From Lumbricus rubellus (lineage: Eukaryota > Annelida > Clitellata > Crassiclitellata > Lumbricidae), in NCBI GenBank assembly GCA_945859605.1, contig OX243825.1, positions 15,685,784 to 15,749,783 on the forward strand: a stretch of DNA of 64,000 nucleotides, read 5' to 3'. The stretch's first letter is position 1, and the number at the start of each line of letters is the position of its first letter. Below are positions 33,521 to 44,040 of the stretch, piece after piece. Below the pieces are notes generated by a model that did no database searches, was not told where the DNA came from, and worked only from the letters and a program-made list of their open reading frames with translations. A program made the position numbers and the translations under genes.

Positions 33521-34139
33521 TTTTTTATTGGTCCGTAAGTATCAAGTTACATAAAGCATTACAAGTATCACAAATTAAACAGGCAATAATCAAAGTGAGA
33601 ACTAATTAGATAACGCAAATTATATAAACCCTGGGCCTATATAGATTGGAAATATCCACAGAAATATATAAGAAGAGATTATTTAAATCCAATGGTTATA
33701 GGATTGAGTTATACCAGTATGCAAAGAGAACTCTAAAGAACAGAATTCGGACACAAATGGAGACCCAGAAGGGAGGGTATCCCACTAAGTAGGGCCCCCA
33801 AGTAGCTATGAAGACTTTTAATTAATACACACCACAAATTGTTTTTTTTTAAAATGAAAATTACCCAAAAGCAACAGCAGAAGTACTAAGTAAGTAAGAT
33901 CTGTTTTTTAAATTGTAGTGATCTGATCGAAGATATCGACAGTCCCGAGGAAGACAGCTGCAACAGTTCGCGATTCACGAACAAGTCGGACAAGAACATG
34001 TCAGACTTTGAAGGTGAAGATGTGCTGAGTGACGACGAGCTTGCGCACATCAATGCGCATTCACATTTTGTTGGGATTCATCCTATGCAGCATCAGCTTG
34101 CCAATCTGGCTTCCATCTACCACAAACAGCTGCCTCAAG
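28760..34139 (+). CDS. USP34: USP34 exons 9-12 (low-complexity acidic/His region)
   Basis: Exons: 28760-28925, 29761-30815, 33095-33216, 33919-34139. Exon 10 (1,055 nt) is the largest. It encodes Ser/Glu-rich, Lys/Arg-rich, a His cluster (HQHFHHHHH near 30280-30302) and long Asp/Glu runs, comparable to the acidic, poly-His part of vertebrate USP34. It is probably disordered. PAKKKPK near 30695-30715 could serve as a nuclear localisation signal. Exon 12 returns to conserved sequence (KSDKNMSDFEGE..HQLANLASIYH). The exon 11-12 intron has a GC donor (33217). The long antisense open frames over exon 10 are shadows of its codon bias. Confidence 0.9.
28977..29037. mobile_element. piggyBac-like mini-MITE, 61 bp
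   Basis: TTAACCCTTTAATGCCGAG..CGGCATTAAAGGGTTAA: TTAA edges and a 13-bp inverted end. It is closely related to 47194-47264. Confidence 0.8.
29478..29580. repeat. (AAT)n with AGTG interruptions
   Basis: An imperfect trinucleotide array follows, leading into a SINE-like minus-strand tail (ATTTGGTATAGCGCTCCTTCAAAG at about 29600) that continues to about 29720. Confidence 0.85.
30825..31075 (-). mobile_element. SINE-like element after USP34 exon 10 donor
   Basis: (ATT)n, then CTTTTATATAGCGCACCTTCAAGG..TACTCAGAAGCGCTCCC, and a body with GGAGCCCATTCCAGGTTCTAGGG. It begins about 10 bp after the exon 10 donor. Confidence 0.75.
31320..31400 (+). mobile_element. LINE 3' fragment (CR1/L2-like end)
   Basis: A frame reads FLKTFLFRGVLYIG, the KT-x-LF pattern seen at the C-terminus of CR1/L2-type reverse transcriptase proteins. 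A GGGAGCACCTCTGC tail follows. Confidence 0.45.
31565..32938 (-). mobile_element. RTE-clade LINE, 5'-truncated, reverse transcriptase frame open
   Basis: About 455 codons are uninterrupted on the minus strand, from YWPEDWKRSVFIPIFKKG to the stop near 31577. RT blocks seen are NQAGFRKARGTRDHI, MCFIDYSKAFDCIDH, KGVRQGCILSPFLFN and LRYADDTTLL (catalytic YADD near 32330-32350). The C-terminal LSYFGHVMR and GRPRKKWLDEVQ are typical of RTE/BovB elements. No endonuclease domain is present, so it is truncated at 5'. It ends in a short CACCAGGTGACCAGGTGA tail. The open frame suggests a fairly recent insertion. It lies antisense in USP34 intron 10. Confidence 0.92.
33021..33087. repeat. (TG)n immediately before USP34 exon 11
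   Basis: The TG array ends 7 bp before the acceptor GGCTGTAG|GAA (exon starts at 33095) and replaces the usual polypyrimidine tract. Confidence 0.95.
33253..33322. mobile_element. piggyBac-like mini-MITE, 70 bp, second subtype
   Basis: TTAACCCTTTAACGACCAGC at one end and GTTGGTCATTAAAGGGTTAA at the other, with TTAA edges. The right end resembles the solitary ends at 5729-5747 and 35063-35075. Confidence 0.75.
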
Positions 34140-34246
34140 GTTATTGTAATTAATGACTTCTACCACATGTGCCAGCAAGTATCGCCTCTAAGTTAGGTTT
34201 GGGAAGGATACCTAAAGCAGGTATCTCCTCTAAGTTAGTGTTAGTT

Positions 34247-34492
34247 ATGATCACCTTGTGCTGTAAGTTCCTTGAACTCTAGCGATCGTCATGACCATCC
34301 GTCTCCATTTCTTTCTTTCTGATGTCGCTTCCTTTAGTTCTTCCAGATTCATTCCTGTTGTTTCTTGAACCTCGTCCAACCACCTTTTCTTCGGCCACCC
34401 TTGTTTTCTCCCTCCCTCTCCGCATGCCAGCATCATATCTTTTTCCAGTCCATTTGAGTGCATAACATGACCAAAGAACCCAACTTTCTTCT
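34247..34492 (-). mobile_element. Diverged RTE LINE 3' fragment
   Basis: The minus strand reads HSNGLEKDMMLACGEGG..WPKKRWLDEVQETTGMNLEEL, the same C-terminal module as the 31565-32938 element but from another subfamily. Confidence 0.85.
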
Positions 34493-34695
34493 TAGCACTG
34501 TTAGTTATGATAAGGATACCTAAGAGTAATTTTTATCCTAGTGTGGTAGTTTGAAGAAATATTTCATTTGTTCCTAAAGAAAAGCTGTTTCATTTTATTT
34601 TCATGATGGCCATAGCAAAAATGTCTAAAAATTCTGTGTTTTTCCTGTTTTGCTTATGAGGAACTTTGACATGTTTTTTTTGGTTTGACTTTCAG

Positions 34696-37600
34696 TCATG
34701 CCTGCTCAAACGAAAGCAGAGATTGGCAAGCAGGATGCCTGTAGTGTGGGAAAGCTTGATGAGATCTGTCTGCCCAACAACACTCTTCTCTGGGACCTTT
34801 TGCAAGACCATAGAGCCGTTAGTTCTTCATAGCATTGCGTTTTTAAACAATTCTAAAACAGAATACCAACTCACATTTTTATATGTGAGCAGTTATGTGT
34901 GGCTTTAAATCTCTACAAATCTGCGTAAATCTATAGGAATCTAGGATCATCTGCAAGTTTCTTATTTATATAAAAAATTTTGTTTTAATTATATTAAAAA
35001 AGTTGCTTGTAATGATGTAACGAGAGGAGATGCGAGATGCAGTAAAGGAAAAAGAAGATGGTTGTTAAAGGGTTAAACGTAGAAGTGTTTTAATTTTGTT
35101 ATGTTGTGTGCTTTTATGAATGCCTGTTTTATATCTGTAAATATGCTAACAATGCTGATTAAAGTACGTTAGCCGAGCGTTATTGTTTTCTACAGGGAAA
35201 GTTGTCTGAGGGACTTGTTCAGGAAGCTGAGAAAGCGCTTTGTTCTCTGATCTGCTTTACAACAGAACGGCCAACGCGCTGCAGGTTCATTGAAGCGTGT
35301 GTCAACAATCTGGCCAATCACAAGTTAGCATATATTTCATTCATTTAATTCATATAAAAGAAACTTAGGGATTCACCGAATTAGCCAGAATGCAAATCGA
35401 AGAGCACTGTCTAGTCTTGCTATGGATAATATAGGTGGTCCAATCAGAATAGATCATATGTAATATGTATATTTGAGATTCGTGGCTTATGTCAATTGTG
35501 GCAATTCTCTTTGGGCCTTGAGTGTGCCTGGTCAGCGGTCCAGTATGAAAGGTTGAGAGTGCCTCTGAGTAGTCCCCTTGAAGAAGTGAAATACAAATTC
35601 TTTTAATGAATGAATGAATTACAAGTTCTGATAATTGTTGGTAAACACGTTTGTATTTGTTGTGCTTAGGTCTGTTGTGATATCTTTGCGACTTCTGTCA
35701 AAGATTTTCAGCACCTATAACAGAACTCCTGGAGATACTTCAACACTTGTATCGTAAGTGCTGTCTAGATCTTCATCTGCTTTTGCTCGTAGAACCTAGA
35801 GGAGATACTTTAACGTTTTTCTGTTGTCATCCACTCATCCCTTTTCCTCAGTATTTTATGAGCATTGATAAAGAAAGGTACAGAGTTACCGGTAGGTTTG
35901 ATTGCAAGATGTTAATTTGAGAGGCACAACTTGAGCCCATAATCCTTTGCAATCTGTTTTGAATTTGTACAGACAACATGGATGTTTTCCTTCATGAAAA
36001 CTTTTGTTTTCATTGTTTTAGAATGTCACATTGTCACAGCCATGTTGTAATGTAATCTTGTTATCAAATGGTAGTTCATGTTGCTTTGAACATTGCATTG
36101 TAAAGAGGTTCCAGTGTAGTTTCTGAGGAATTTTGTTTTCGTTGAAGGTGGGCAGAGCGTGATTTGCACTTGATGAAGCACTTCTTCAATAACTTGGCTC
36201 ACTATACGAATGCAATCCGACAGGAAGCGGCTCCTCCTTCGTTGTAAGTTATGCGATACAATGCGACTAAACTGTGAATACACGGAGGTAGATAAATGTG
36301 TGTTGAAGTTACTGCTTGCAATCTTTTGGACATTACTGATGTCCAATAAAGCCAAGTTCTTAGATCCAACTTTTTCACAGACTCTGAATCAGAACAGAAT
36401 AGATGAGGCAGTTTCAGGCAGGTTCAGTTCCTGGTTCATAAAGATTGAGTTCATAAAATCATAGCACAATTTGCTATGTAGACTTGAAACTTTCCTGACT
36501 TTGAATTTGTCCATGTGTACGGTCTTAGTGGTAAAAATCTGTTTTAAGTTGATCTTAAATGCAGGTTTCTGTCAAGAAAATATCAAGTTATGCAGTCTGT
36601 GTTATACTTCACCTGGTCACCTGGTGCCGTCAGCTTCTGGAGCTCTGGCGAAAGCCCTGGTGCATCCTCTCCAGTTGATTCTCTCCCTAGTCGCCTCTCG
36701 TAGCTCCTCCAGTCTCATGCCAGACTTTTCCTGTACCTCATCCAACCATTTCTTCCTTGGTCTTCCGCATCTTCTCTTTCCCTCACCGCATGCCGTCATC
36801 AGCTCCTTTTCCAAACCGTTAGATCTCATCACATGGCCGAAGTAGCTCAATTTCCTCCAAGTTGCTGTTGGCTGCAGTGTCTCCTCCCTCTCTATTCCGA
36901 GCTCCTCACGCACCGATTCGTTAGTTCTCTTCTCCGTCCATGAAATCCTTAGCATCTTTCTCCAAATCCACATTTCACACGCGTTGATTTTCTTTTCCAT
37001 ATCCCGTGTCTTTGTCCATGCCAAAGTCTCAAGAACTATATGAAGCACTTCTTCAATAACTTGGCTCACTATACGAATGCAATCCGACAGGAAGCGGCCC
37101 CTCCTTCGTTGTAAGTTATGCGATACAATACGACTAAACTGTGAATACACGGAGGTATACTTAGGTAATAATATTTAAATGTGATCCAGCAATAATGAGG
37201 AATGAGCATTGAGCAACACTTCTGATGAATATCTGGCTGAAATATGTGAATTAAGTTGTATGTAACAGTGTATGTTGTTACTTGAAATTTTAACTTTGAG
37301 TAATGTATGTATGAGAAGGAAATTACGCAAGGAACAGTTCCGGGAGCAAGATCAAGAGGAATACTTAAGAAGAGGTGGTGGGACAACGTGTGTGAATGGA
37401 CGGGATTATCAACAGAGGAATTGTTGAGAGCAACCGAAGACAGGAGAGAATGGAGAAGAATTGTCTAAATGCGACCAACCCTCGTGTCGAGGAAGGTTGA
37501 AGGCAAGGCAATGTATGTAATTTCACAATAGAAGGAGTATTTGATCATTATGTTGGTTTGATCTTTGTTCTTTGTAGGTACTGTCACAAGGAAGAGATTC

Positions 37601-40600
37601 AGTCTCGCTTGCAGTTCCTGACTTGCTGCTTCTCGAGTAACGCGTCACCAGATTCATTTCGTACGTTTCTTGAGACTTTGGCTTTCATGGTGTGAAGAGA
37701 TGTTATTAGTATTTGTGAATTGTGATGGGGTTCATTTTTTATATATCTATGGTAGATAGAGTTGTGGGAAATATCAAAGCAAAGCTCTATTGGTGTGATT
37801 GAAAACGGATCAGGACGTTTGGGCGCCGCCGTTTGGGCGCCGGCCGTTTGGGCGCCGCCGTTTCGGCGCCGGCCGTTTGGGCGCAACGCCGTTTGGGCGC
37901 CGGACGTTTCGGCGCGAAATTGTTAGAGTGAAGAATTTCTGAAGAACCTTGACGTTTGACGTTAAAGTATCGCTGAACGACATGAACTGTCATTAAATGT
38001 AGAACGCTGTTCATAACGGTTCATAACATTCGCTTCTACAGCATTACCTTTTCGAGCATTACGTCGACCGTTGAACATTTGAAACTAATTACTATATCTC
38101 TATAACGCTGTTAATAACCATAATCTTTTAAAACATTGGGTTTGTGAACATTAAATCGAACATTGAACTTCTGAAAGTAATTCAGTTCTTCGTGGAATGC
38201 TTTTATTTAACATCAAATCATTCCCTGATGTGTTAACATTAAATTTAACAATGCACAATACAAAACATAGCTGAATTAAAAATTCCTGGATAAATAAAGA
38301 GTTTTAAGTGCTATTTCATTCCGCGCCGAAACGTCCGGCGCCCAAACGGCGTTGCGCCCAAACGGCCGGCGCCGAAACGGCGGCGCCCAAACGGCCGGCG
38401 CCCAAACGGCGGCGCCCAAACGTCACGTACCGGATTGAAAATGCCTGTGAAAGTTATTTGCAGTCTGTGTTTCTTTAGCGGCCTGACTTGGTCTTTTCAA
38501 CTATCATGTAAATAGTTGGTCATCTTAAAGAATATACTTGCATTGGATTTGGGATGATATGTGTGATTTTAAAATATTTTACTTTCGATCGGCGCTATGT
38601 ATGCTTATTACACCAAATTTGAATAGCAATTGGTCAATTAAATTCTTATCTTATGTGATAAACTCTTACCTTACGTTAAAATGCCAATGGCTTATGTTGC
38701 ATTGTACTAAATTATAATTGCAAAGTTGTTCTAGAATTTGTTCTGAGCTTTAGCTAAACGTCTCATTATTTGCTCAACAGTTATATAGTGAATAGCATGA
38801 GTGTTTTGTAAGCTGAGTAGCGAGTTATTTCGTTATGGTGTGAATGTTGAAAGCAGAGATTTTTTGTTTGCGTTCAAAGGGTTAAGCATGGAGCAGTTGG
38901 ATGCGCTGTGGAACTGTGTGGCTCTTGATAAGCAGTGCTCTGATGACTGTCTTAACTGGTTCCTCAATCAAGCCAAGAGCAAAGACCACCATGCGTTAGA
39001 TCTGGAGGCATTGAAGTACATCTTTCTTGAAAAGGTAAAGTCATTCCATCTGAAATGAATTCACTACAACGAAGTTGATTATCTGATGCTGCACAGGTTT
39101 AAAAAAGAATTGAACATTGGTAAAACCATTCTATTTGCGATTCATAAATTATCTCAAATAATTCGTTGTTGCTTGAGGCTTTGGAATGGCACACGTGAAG
39201 TTTGTGGCATCAATTTGTTCTACAGAGATATGATATGGTAATAATATGAGACAATATCTCTGAAGGGCACTGCTAATATGACAAGTGATACATCCTCAGA
39301 TAACTTTAAGAATTCACCACTGGCGCGGGCTTTTGCACATGCGTTGAGTTTAACTAAAATTAAACATTTTAAGTATGTATTTCTGCATTGTCTACTTGCG
39401 TACTGCTTTCACAGATGCCTCAGTTGCAGCCAGAAGAGACAAGCATCGTCGGTCTCAATCTCTTCACTCAACTGTCGCACTTGGCGCGCATTGCCAACAT
39501 TTCCGCAGACAACCCAGTTCCTGACGATCGTGTTAGTAGATTACAATTTTTAAAGTTCTAAGCTTATTTGTGATTGATATTGAACTGTAGCATTTTGATT
39601 ATAATTATCAGTGCATGTTTACTTTTTAGTACCCAGAGCGGTCAAGAATATATTCTAAAAGAAAGCTTCTTTGTGTTTAATTATATTACTTCCATAACTG
39701 ATCACTCAAAATGATATTTTGGTGGAAACTTCAATTTTCTTTGAGAAACCATATTTTGGAGTTGAAACATGCAGAGATAGTTGAAAATTGGTTTTATTTT
39801 TTCTTATTTTGATTTAATGTAATAATTTAATAGGCATCAAGTGTCATATATGTTTTGGAACGCCTTTGTATTTAGTTTTAGATAAAACCTGTTTAGCCGT
39901 TTCCGTGAAACATTTTCATGAAGAACGATAGCTATTCTTTCAAAATGCAGAAATGTTTTGCATTTTTTTACAGCTGCTTGGAATTGACCATTTGTGGGCA
40001 ATTGCCCTGAGGGCTCAGAACACTGACGTCAGTTTGACTGCCATCAACTGTGTCAATCATCATTATATCTACTGTGAGTATTGTGGCACCATAATATGTT
40101 CCCATGTTCCATATTATGTGGCAGTGTAGCTATTTATGCATTTATTGTTCATGTAAATTTATGCGTTTATTGTTTATGTAAATTTATGCGTTTATTGTTT
40201 ATGTAAATTTATGCGTTTATTGTTTATGTAAATTTATGCGTTTATTGTTTATGTAAATTTATGCATTTATTGTTTATGTAAATGTTTTGTTTCAATCTAA
40301 TGAAAAATGGTCAAATAAAGAATATCAATTGTTATCATATCTTCCATTCTTGTTTATTGAACCATCCTTCAAGAAAGTTCTACAATTTTTACTTTATTAA
40401 AAAAGTAGTAAGATTTGTGTTGACTTATAATCTGAATTCTCATATAAAACCTTCAAATTACTAGTTAAATGTAACAAGCAGCGTTCTGCAAGCCTAATGT
40501 TTTGAATAAATTAAAATTGATTGATTGATTAAGAAGAAAATATTTCAATAAAATTGTCAATGGTGTAATATTTCTGTTACTTAGATGGTAGTAGTGCGTT

Positions 40601-43210
40601 AGAAAAGGAAGACCAGTTTGTGCAGAAATGCATGGAAAGCCTGACTGAGGCTTCGTCCGTACTTGACAAGGTAAAGGTGTGTCAACTTAAATGTTTTCCA
40701 GTTTGTGTAGATTAGTTACGAAGAATGGATGCAATATTAGTCAGAAAGTTGTCTTTGTTGTGGATGGAATAGTATTGTATTGTATTTAAACATTTATAAA
40801 GCGCCTCTAATAGGGTGAGCCGTTCAGAGGCATGTCCAATGCGCAAGGCCCCATGATAGGAAGCAGATTTTGAGAAGAGAGAATGCTGAAGAGAGAATGC
40901 GAGACAGAATTGTAAAGATAACAGAAGGAGAAAGCACATTGCAAAGAGAAGGACCAATTGAGGCAAATGATTGACACTCGGCCATAAAAGTTATAGAGCA
41001 AGGAACCAAGAGGTCAAGTCTGCTGTGTATGTACGACGTATGTATTTATGTAGCTAGTCTATGATTTCTAAGGCACCTTATTAGTACTGTGTGTATGTAT
41101 GTGTGTGTATGCTCTTTTTGAATCACATGCATTTCATCTTAAACCTTCAGCAGCCAGTATGTTGTCACCTTTTTCTTTCCAGTTACCATGGAATTGCAGG
41201 AATGTCTCAATTTCCAATTTCACGTTTTTGCTCTTTGGAGAATATTTGACAATGTGTGTCACATAATTGGCGGATTGGTAAGAGCACATGACGTGCAACG
41301 CGAAGAGTAAGGATTCGAGCTTTGCCCAAGTGTAGGGACCTTGCGCAGGTTCTTTACTCACAGCTGCTCTGCGCCATTGGTGTTTTGTCATAGTGGGCAC
41401 TTCTGAACTTTGGAAGGAGGGCCATATATAAATGCAATTGTATTGTAAATCAATCAATCACCTAAATTTATATAGCACCTCTTCAAGGTCTCTAATCAGA
41501 GATGCTCCCAACCCAGGTCTGGTCAAAAAGAAAAGTCTTGAAGACGATAGAAAGAGCCAGCAGTCACGGGGAAGCGAGCGGAGTGCCGCAGAGAGGCCAT
41601 TTCAGATTGCTATGCCCACCACCAAGAATGCTCTTCGCTTTTGTGTATTGTATTGTATCGCATCTGGGCACTGTGTTATATTATGTTTGCAATAGCATTC
41701 ATCTCTCTTTGTTATCAGAATCCCGATAGCAGTCTGCTGATCATCCAGCGAGGTCTCATCCTGTTGACGAACCATCTGGAGAGCTTCCGACGACGCTATG
41801 CCTTCCACCTTCGCCAGCTGCAGCACGACTCCAATCCGATCAGCAGCCACCAGAAGATGCTGCTCGATAAACAATCGCAACCCATTCACATCATTCTACA
41901 GTGTGGCACCGGATCCACAGACAAAGTAGACAACCTATATTGTTTGTTGCTGATTGCTGTTATGGAATGATCATACAAGCTTTTCTTTCAAATAGTAATA
42001 GCACGTATAAGAAAAGCTGTGATCAATAAGACAAAATTAAAATATTCTTTAATTAATCAATCGATCATTCAATCAAAATTTATATAGCGCCCCTTCAAGG
42101 TACCTACTCAGAGGCACTCCCGGCCAAGATCAAGTGGAAAAAACAGTCTTCAACAGTTTGTGAGATTGAGAACAGCTTGGGAGGTGTTGCATAGTTGTTC
42201 AATTGACCTATTGCTATCCGCATTTTGGTGTACATACGTGCTATAATAAATGTACAATAGCAAGAGACTATGCCAGTCAAAATTCATAAGTTTTAAAACT
42301 GCACATTGTGATCCTAAATCCAATAATGTTGGCATTATGGCTGTGATAGCTTACCTGTTACCTAATCAACACAGGTCTTTCTTTGATCTATATTATTAAC
42401 TTATTCAACTGTACCTTACATACTCCCATGTGACCTTGGCATCAACACACTCTAGATACAATTCTAATGAAATTAAATAAGTTAGAGATTCTATGCCTTG
42501 GATGTTTTGTATCAAATACACTGACACCGCACTTTTAGTTCTACACATAATTTAACGAGCATCTCGTTCTTCAAAATTGGACCAACGTTTCATTTTTTCG
42601 CCCTGATAGTCTAGTAGTACTCGTTGAATTTATTAAACCTAGGTAACTGGTTAAGAATTATTGTATTATGTTGTACAGTTGTACACTTAAATTGCCAGAA
42701 ACTGGGCTTTTATTGCAGGTGACCTATGTCCCTTATACTCATTGTCTTATTGATTGCCCCTGTTGTGAGTCTGTTTGTCTATTGTACTTGTTTTTCTTTG
42801 TCAAGCTTCAATAATATTTATGGTTATGGTTACTTCAAATGGTTTCCTTAGACTGAGACAGACTTGACTGCCAGTTAACAATAGCAGATGTTTGGCGCCT
42901 CTTACTCAAAGTCTTTTCTTTGTTTCAGACACCAATTGAGATGCTTTCGACTGACTTAGTTGGAGAACTGCGAGCGGAAGTGACGAGGTGGTGGGAGACA
43001 GTTCAGCTTCAGCATCAGAGGAACCAAGAGGAGCAGCTGAAGCTTCAGCAGCAGGACAAGCAGTCGTCCAGTGGCGCTGGTTCCGCTCTCATGCCCATCC
43101 TCGGGGCAATGCTCGGAGATGGACCGATGCGCATGATCACTCTCGGCCAGGAATTGTCCGTTGACTTGGACGAGAAGACTTTGTCGGAGATGCAGTTGAA
43201 AGACTCGCAG
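34696..43210 (+). CDS. USP34: USP34 exons 13-23
   Basis: Exons: 34696-34817, 35196-35323, 35670-35753, 36148-36243, 37578-37660, 38880-39034, 39415-39531, 39974-40073, 40585-40670, 41719-41925, 42929-43210. USP34 landmarks in order are NTLLWDLLQD, LSEGLVQEAEKALCSL, SVVISLRLL, WAERDLHLMKHFFNNL, RLQFLTCCFS, LNWFLNQAKSKDHHA, MPQLQPE, DHLWAIALRAQ, LEKEDQFVQKCMESL, ESFRRRYAFHLRQ, DLVGELRAEVTRWWE. The last of these begins the region aligned with the ubiquitin-like segment of USP34. Split codons match at every junction. The exon 13 donor is GTTAGT after DHRA, chosen because it continues in frame into GKLSEG. Intron 16 holds a partial copy of exon 16 (see separate entry). Confidence 0.9.
35520..35622 (+). 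mobile_element. SINE 3' module
   Basis: GTCAGCGGTCCAGTATGAAAGGTTGAGAGTGCCTCTGAGTAGTCCCCTTGAAGAAGTGAAATACAAATTC, then (GAAT)n. Confidence 0.6.
36604..37019 (-). mobile_element. RTE LINE 3' fragment next to duplicated exon 16 piece
   Basis: It is nearly identical over its length to 31570-31980 of the larger RTE copy, with only scattered substitutions and the same CACCTGGTCACCTGGTGCCG tail. The 5' break is near 37019, where about 20 bp of filler leads into the exon 16 copy. Confidence 0.9.
37040..37157 (+). pseudogene. Partial duplicate of USP34 exon 16 and its donor
   Basis: 118 bp with two visible mismatches to 36173-36290. It includes the last 71 nt of exon 16 (MKHFFNNLAHYTNAIRQEA), the GTAAGT donor and about 47 bp of intron. 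The first 25 nt of the exon and the acceptor are absent, so normal splicing should ignore it. Confidence 0.9.
37310..37480 (+). mobile_element. LINE C-terminal fragment, other family
   Basis: The plus strand reads GILKKRWWDNVCEWTGLSTEELLRATEDRREWRRIV, the common W-x-D-N..EW-T-G-L C-terminal motif of LINE reverse transcriptase proteins, then a stop. Confidence 0.75.
37806..38432. mobile_element. Mutator-like non-autonomous element, 627 bp, 9-bp target duplication
   Basis: Inverted termini of about 110 bp are built of GTTTGGGCGCC / GTTTCGGCGCC units with intervening CGGCC. The ends CGGATCAGGACGTTTGG and CCAAACGTCACGTACCG are inverted partners. GATTGAAAA flanks both sides exactly (37797-37805 and 38433-38441). 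A 9-bp duplication with long inverted ends fits Mutator-like elements. No transposase is present. Confidence 0.8.
40140..40285. repeat. 25-bp minisatellite, about 5-6 copies
   Basis: The unit is ATTTATGCGTTTATTGTTTATGTAA, just downstream of USP34 exon 20. Confidence 0.9.
40785..41005 (-). mobile_element. SINE/LINE tail repeat
   Basis: CATTTATAAAGCGCCTCTAATAGGGTGAGCCGTTCAGAGGCATG, then a body with GAGAGACAGAATTGTAAAG-like sequence related to 25118-25365. A plus-strand relative of the first part lies at 46150-46255. Confidence 0.6.
41270..41435 (+). mobile_element. Second tRNA-like SINE family copy
   Basis: GGCGGATTGGTAAGAGCACATGACG..AAGGATTCGAGC looks like a decayed tRNA head with A and B boxes. 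CTTGCGCAGGTTCTTTACTCACAGCTG and GGCCATATATAAATGCAATTG follow. Confidence 0.5.
41445..41620 (-). mobile_element. SINE 3' module with (AATC)n
   Basis: AATCAATCAATC, then AATTTATATAGCACCTCTTCAAGG..CAGAGATGCTCCCAACCCAGG..GTCTTGAAGACG. Confidence 0.65.
42050..42180 (-). mobile_element. SINE 3' module
   Basis: AATCAATCGATC, then AAAATTTATATAGCGCCCCTTCAAGGTACC..CAGAGGCACTCCCGGCC..AACAGTCTT. Confidence 0.7.
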
Positions 43211-43441
43211 GTGAGTGTATGTATGTAAGTATGCATGTATGTATGTATGTATGTATGTATGTATGTATGTATGTATGTATGTATGTATGTATGTATGTAT
43301 GTATGTATGTATGTATGTATGTATATATGTATACATGTATGTATATATGTATGTATGTATGCATCCATGTATGTATGTATATATGTATGTATGTATGATG
43401 TATGTTTGTATGTATGCAATGTATGTATATATGTATGTATG

Positions 43442-43475
<34 letters not shown>

Positions 43476-43568
43476 TGTATGTATGCATGCATGTATGTAT
43501 GCATGCATGCATGTATGTATGTATGTATGTATGTATGTATGTATGTATGTATGTATGTATGTATGTAG
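43211..43568. repeat. (GTAT)n microsatellite starting at USP34 exon 23 donor
   Basis: The donor GTGAGT merges directly into GTATGTATGTAAGTATG and then about 350 bp of ATGT repeats with a few ATAT/ATGC variants. Open frames on both strands across it are artefacts. Confidence 0.95.
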
Positions 43569-44040
43569 GTGAGTGACTTGTATGAATTGTGCTTTATCTT
43601 GTATGACATATGAACAGAAGAACTGTAGCATTTCAACTGATTAAGGCATGTCTGCCTGCTGATTTCTGTACATGTATGTGTATGTTCTCAATGGGGGTTA
43701 ATTTGCTTTGCTCCAGGTTTTTCGTTCTCTGCCTTAGTTTCAGGTGGCTGTATGAAATGAGCAAACGAATTGACTTGAATGTCCCAACACAGTGCTCTGT
43801 TCATGTCTGCTGTATAATGTTCTACTATACCATCGCCTCTGAGAAGTTCACAGAAGGCACTAAGCAATCATTCAGATGTGTTTATACCACATGCAAACTA
43901 CATACTTGTGCACAAACATTCATTCTAGCGTACATGTGCATATATAAAACAACAAGGCTATGATTCTCATTCATTATCCCAATTGGAGATTCATTATTCA
44001 ATTGAATGATTTAACACAGGGAAAGATGATTTTTCTTTAG

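Noticed and set aside
42956..43636. Long open frames of THIY and MYVC repeats on both strands
   Set aside because: They are produced by the four-base GTAT microsatellite, whose 12-base cycle has no stop in several frames.
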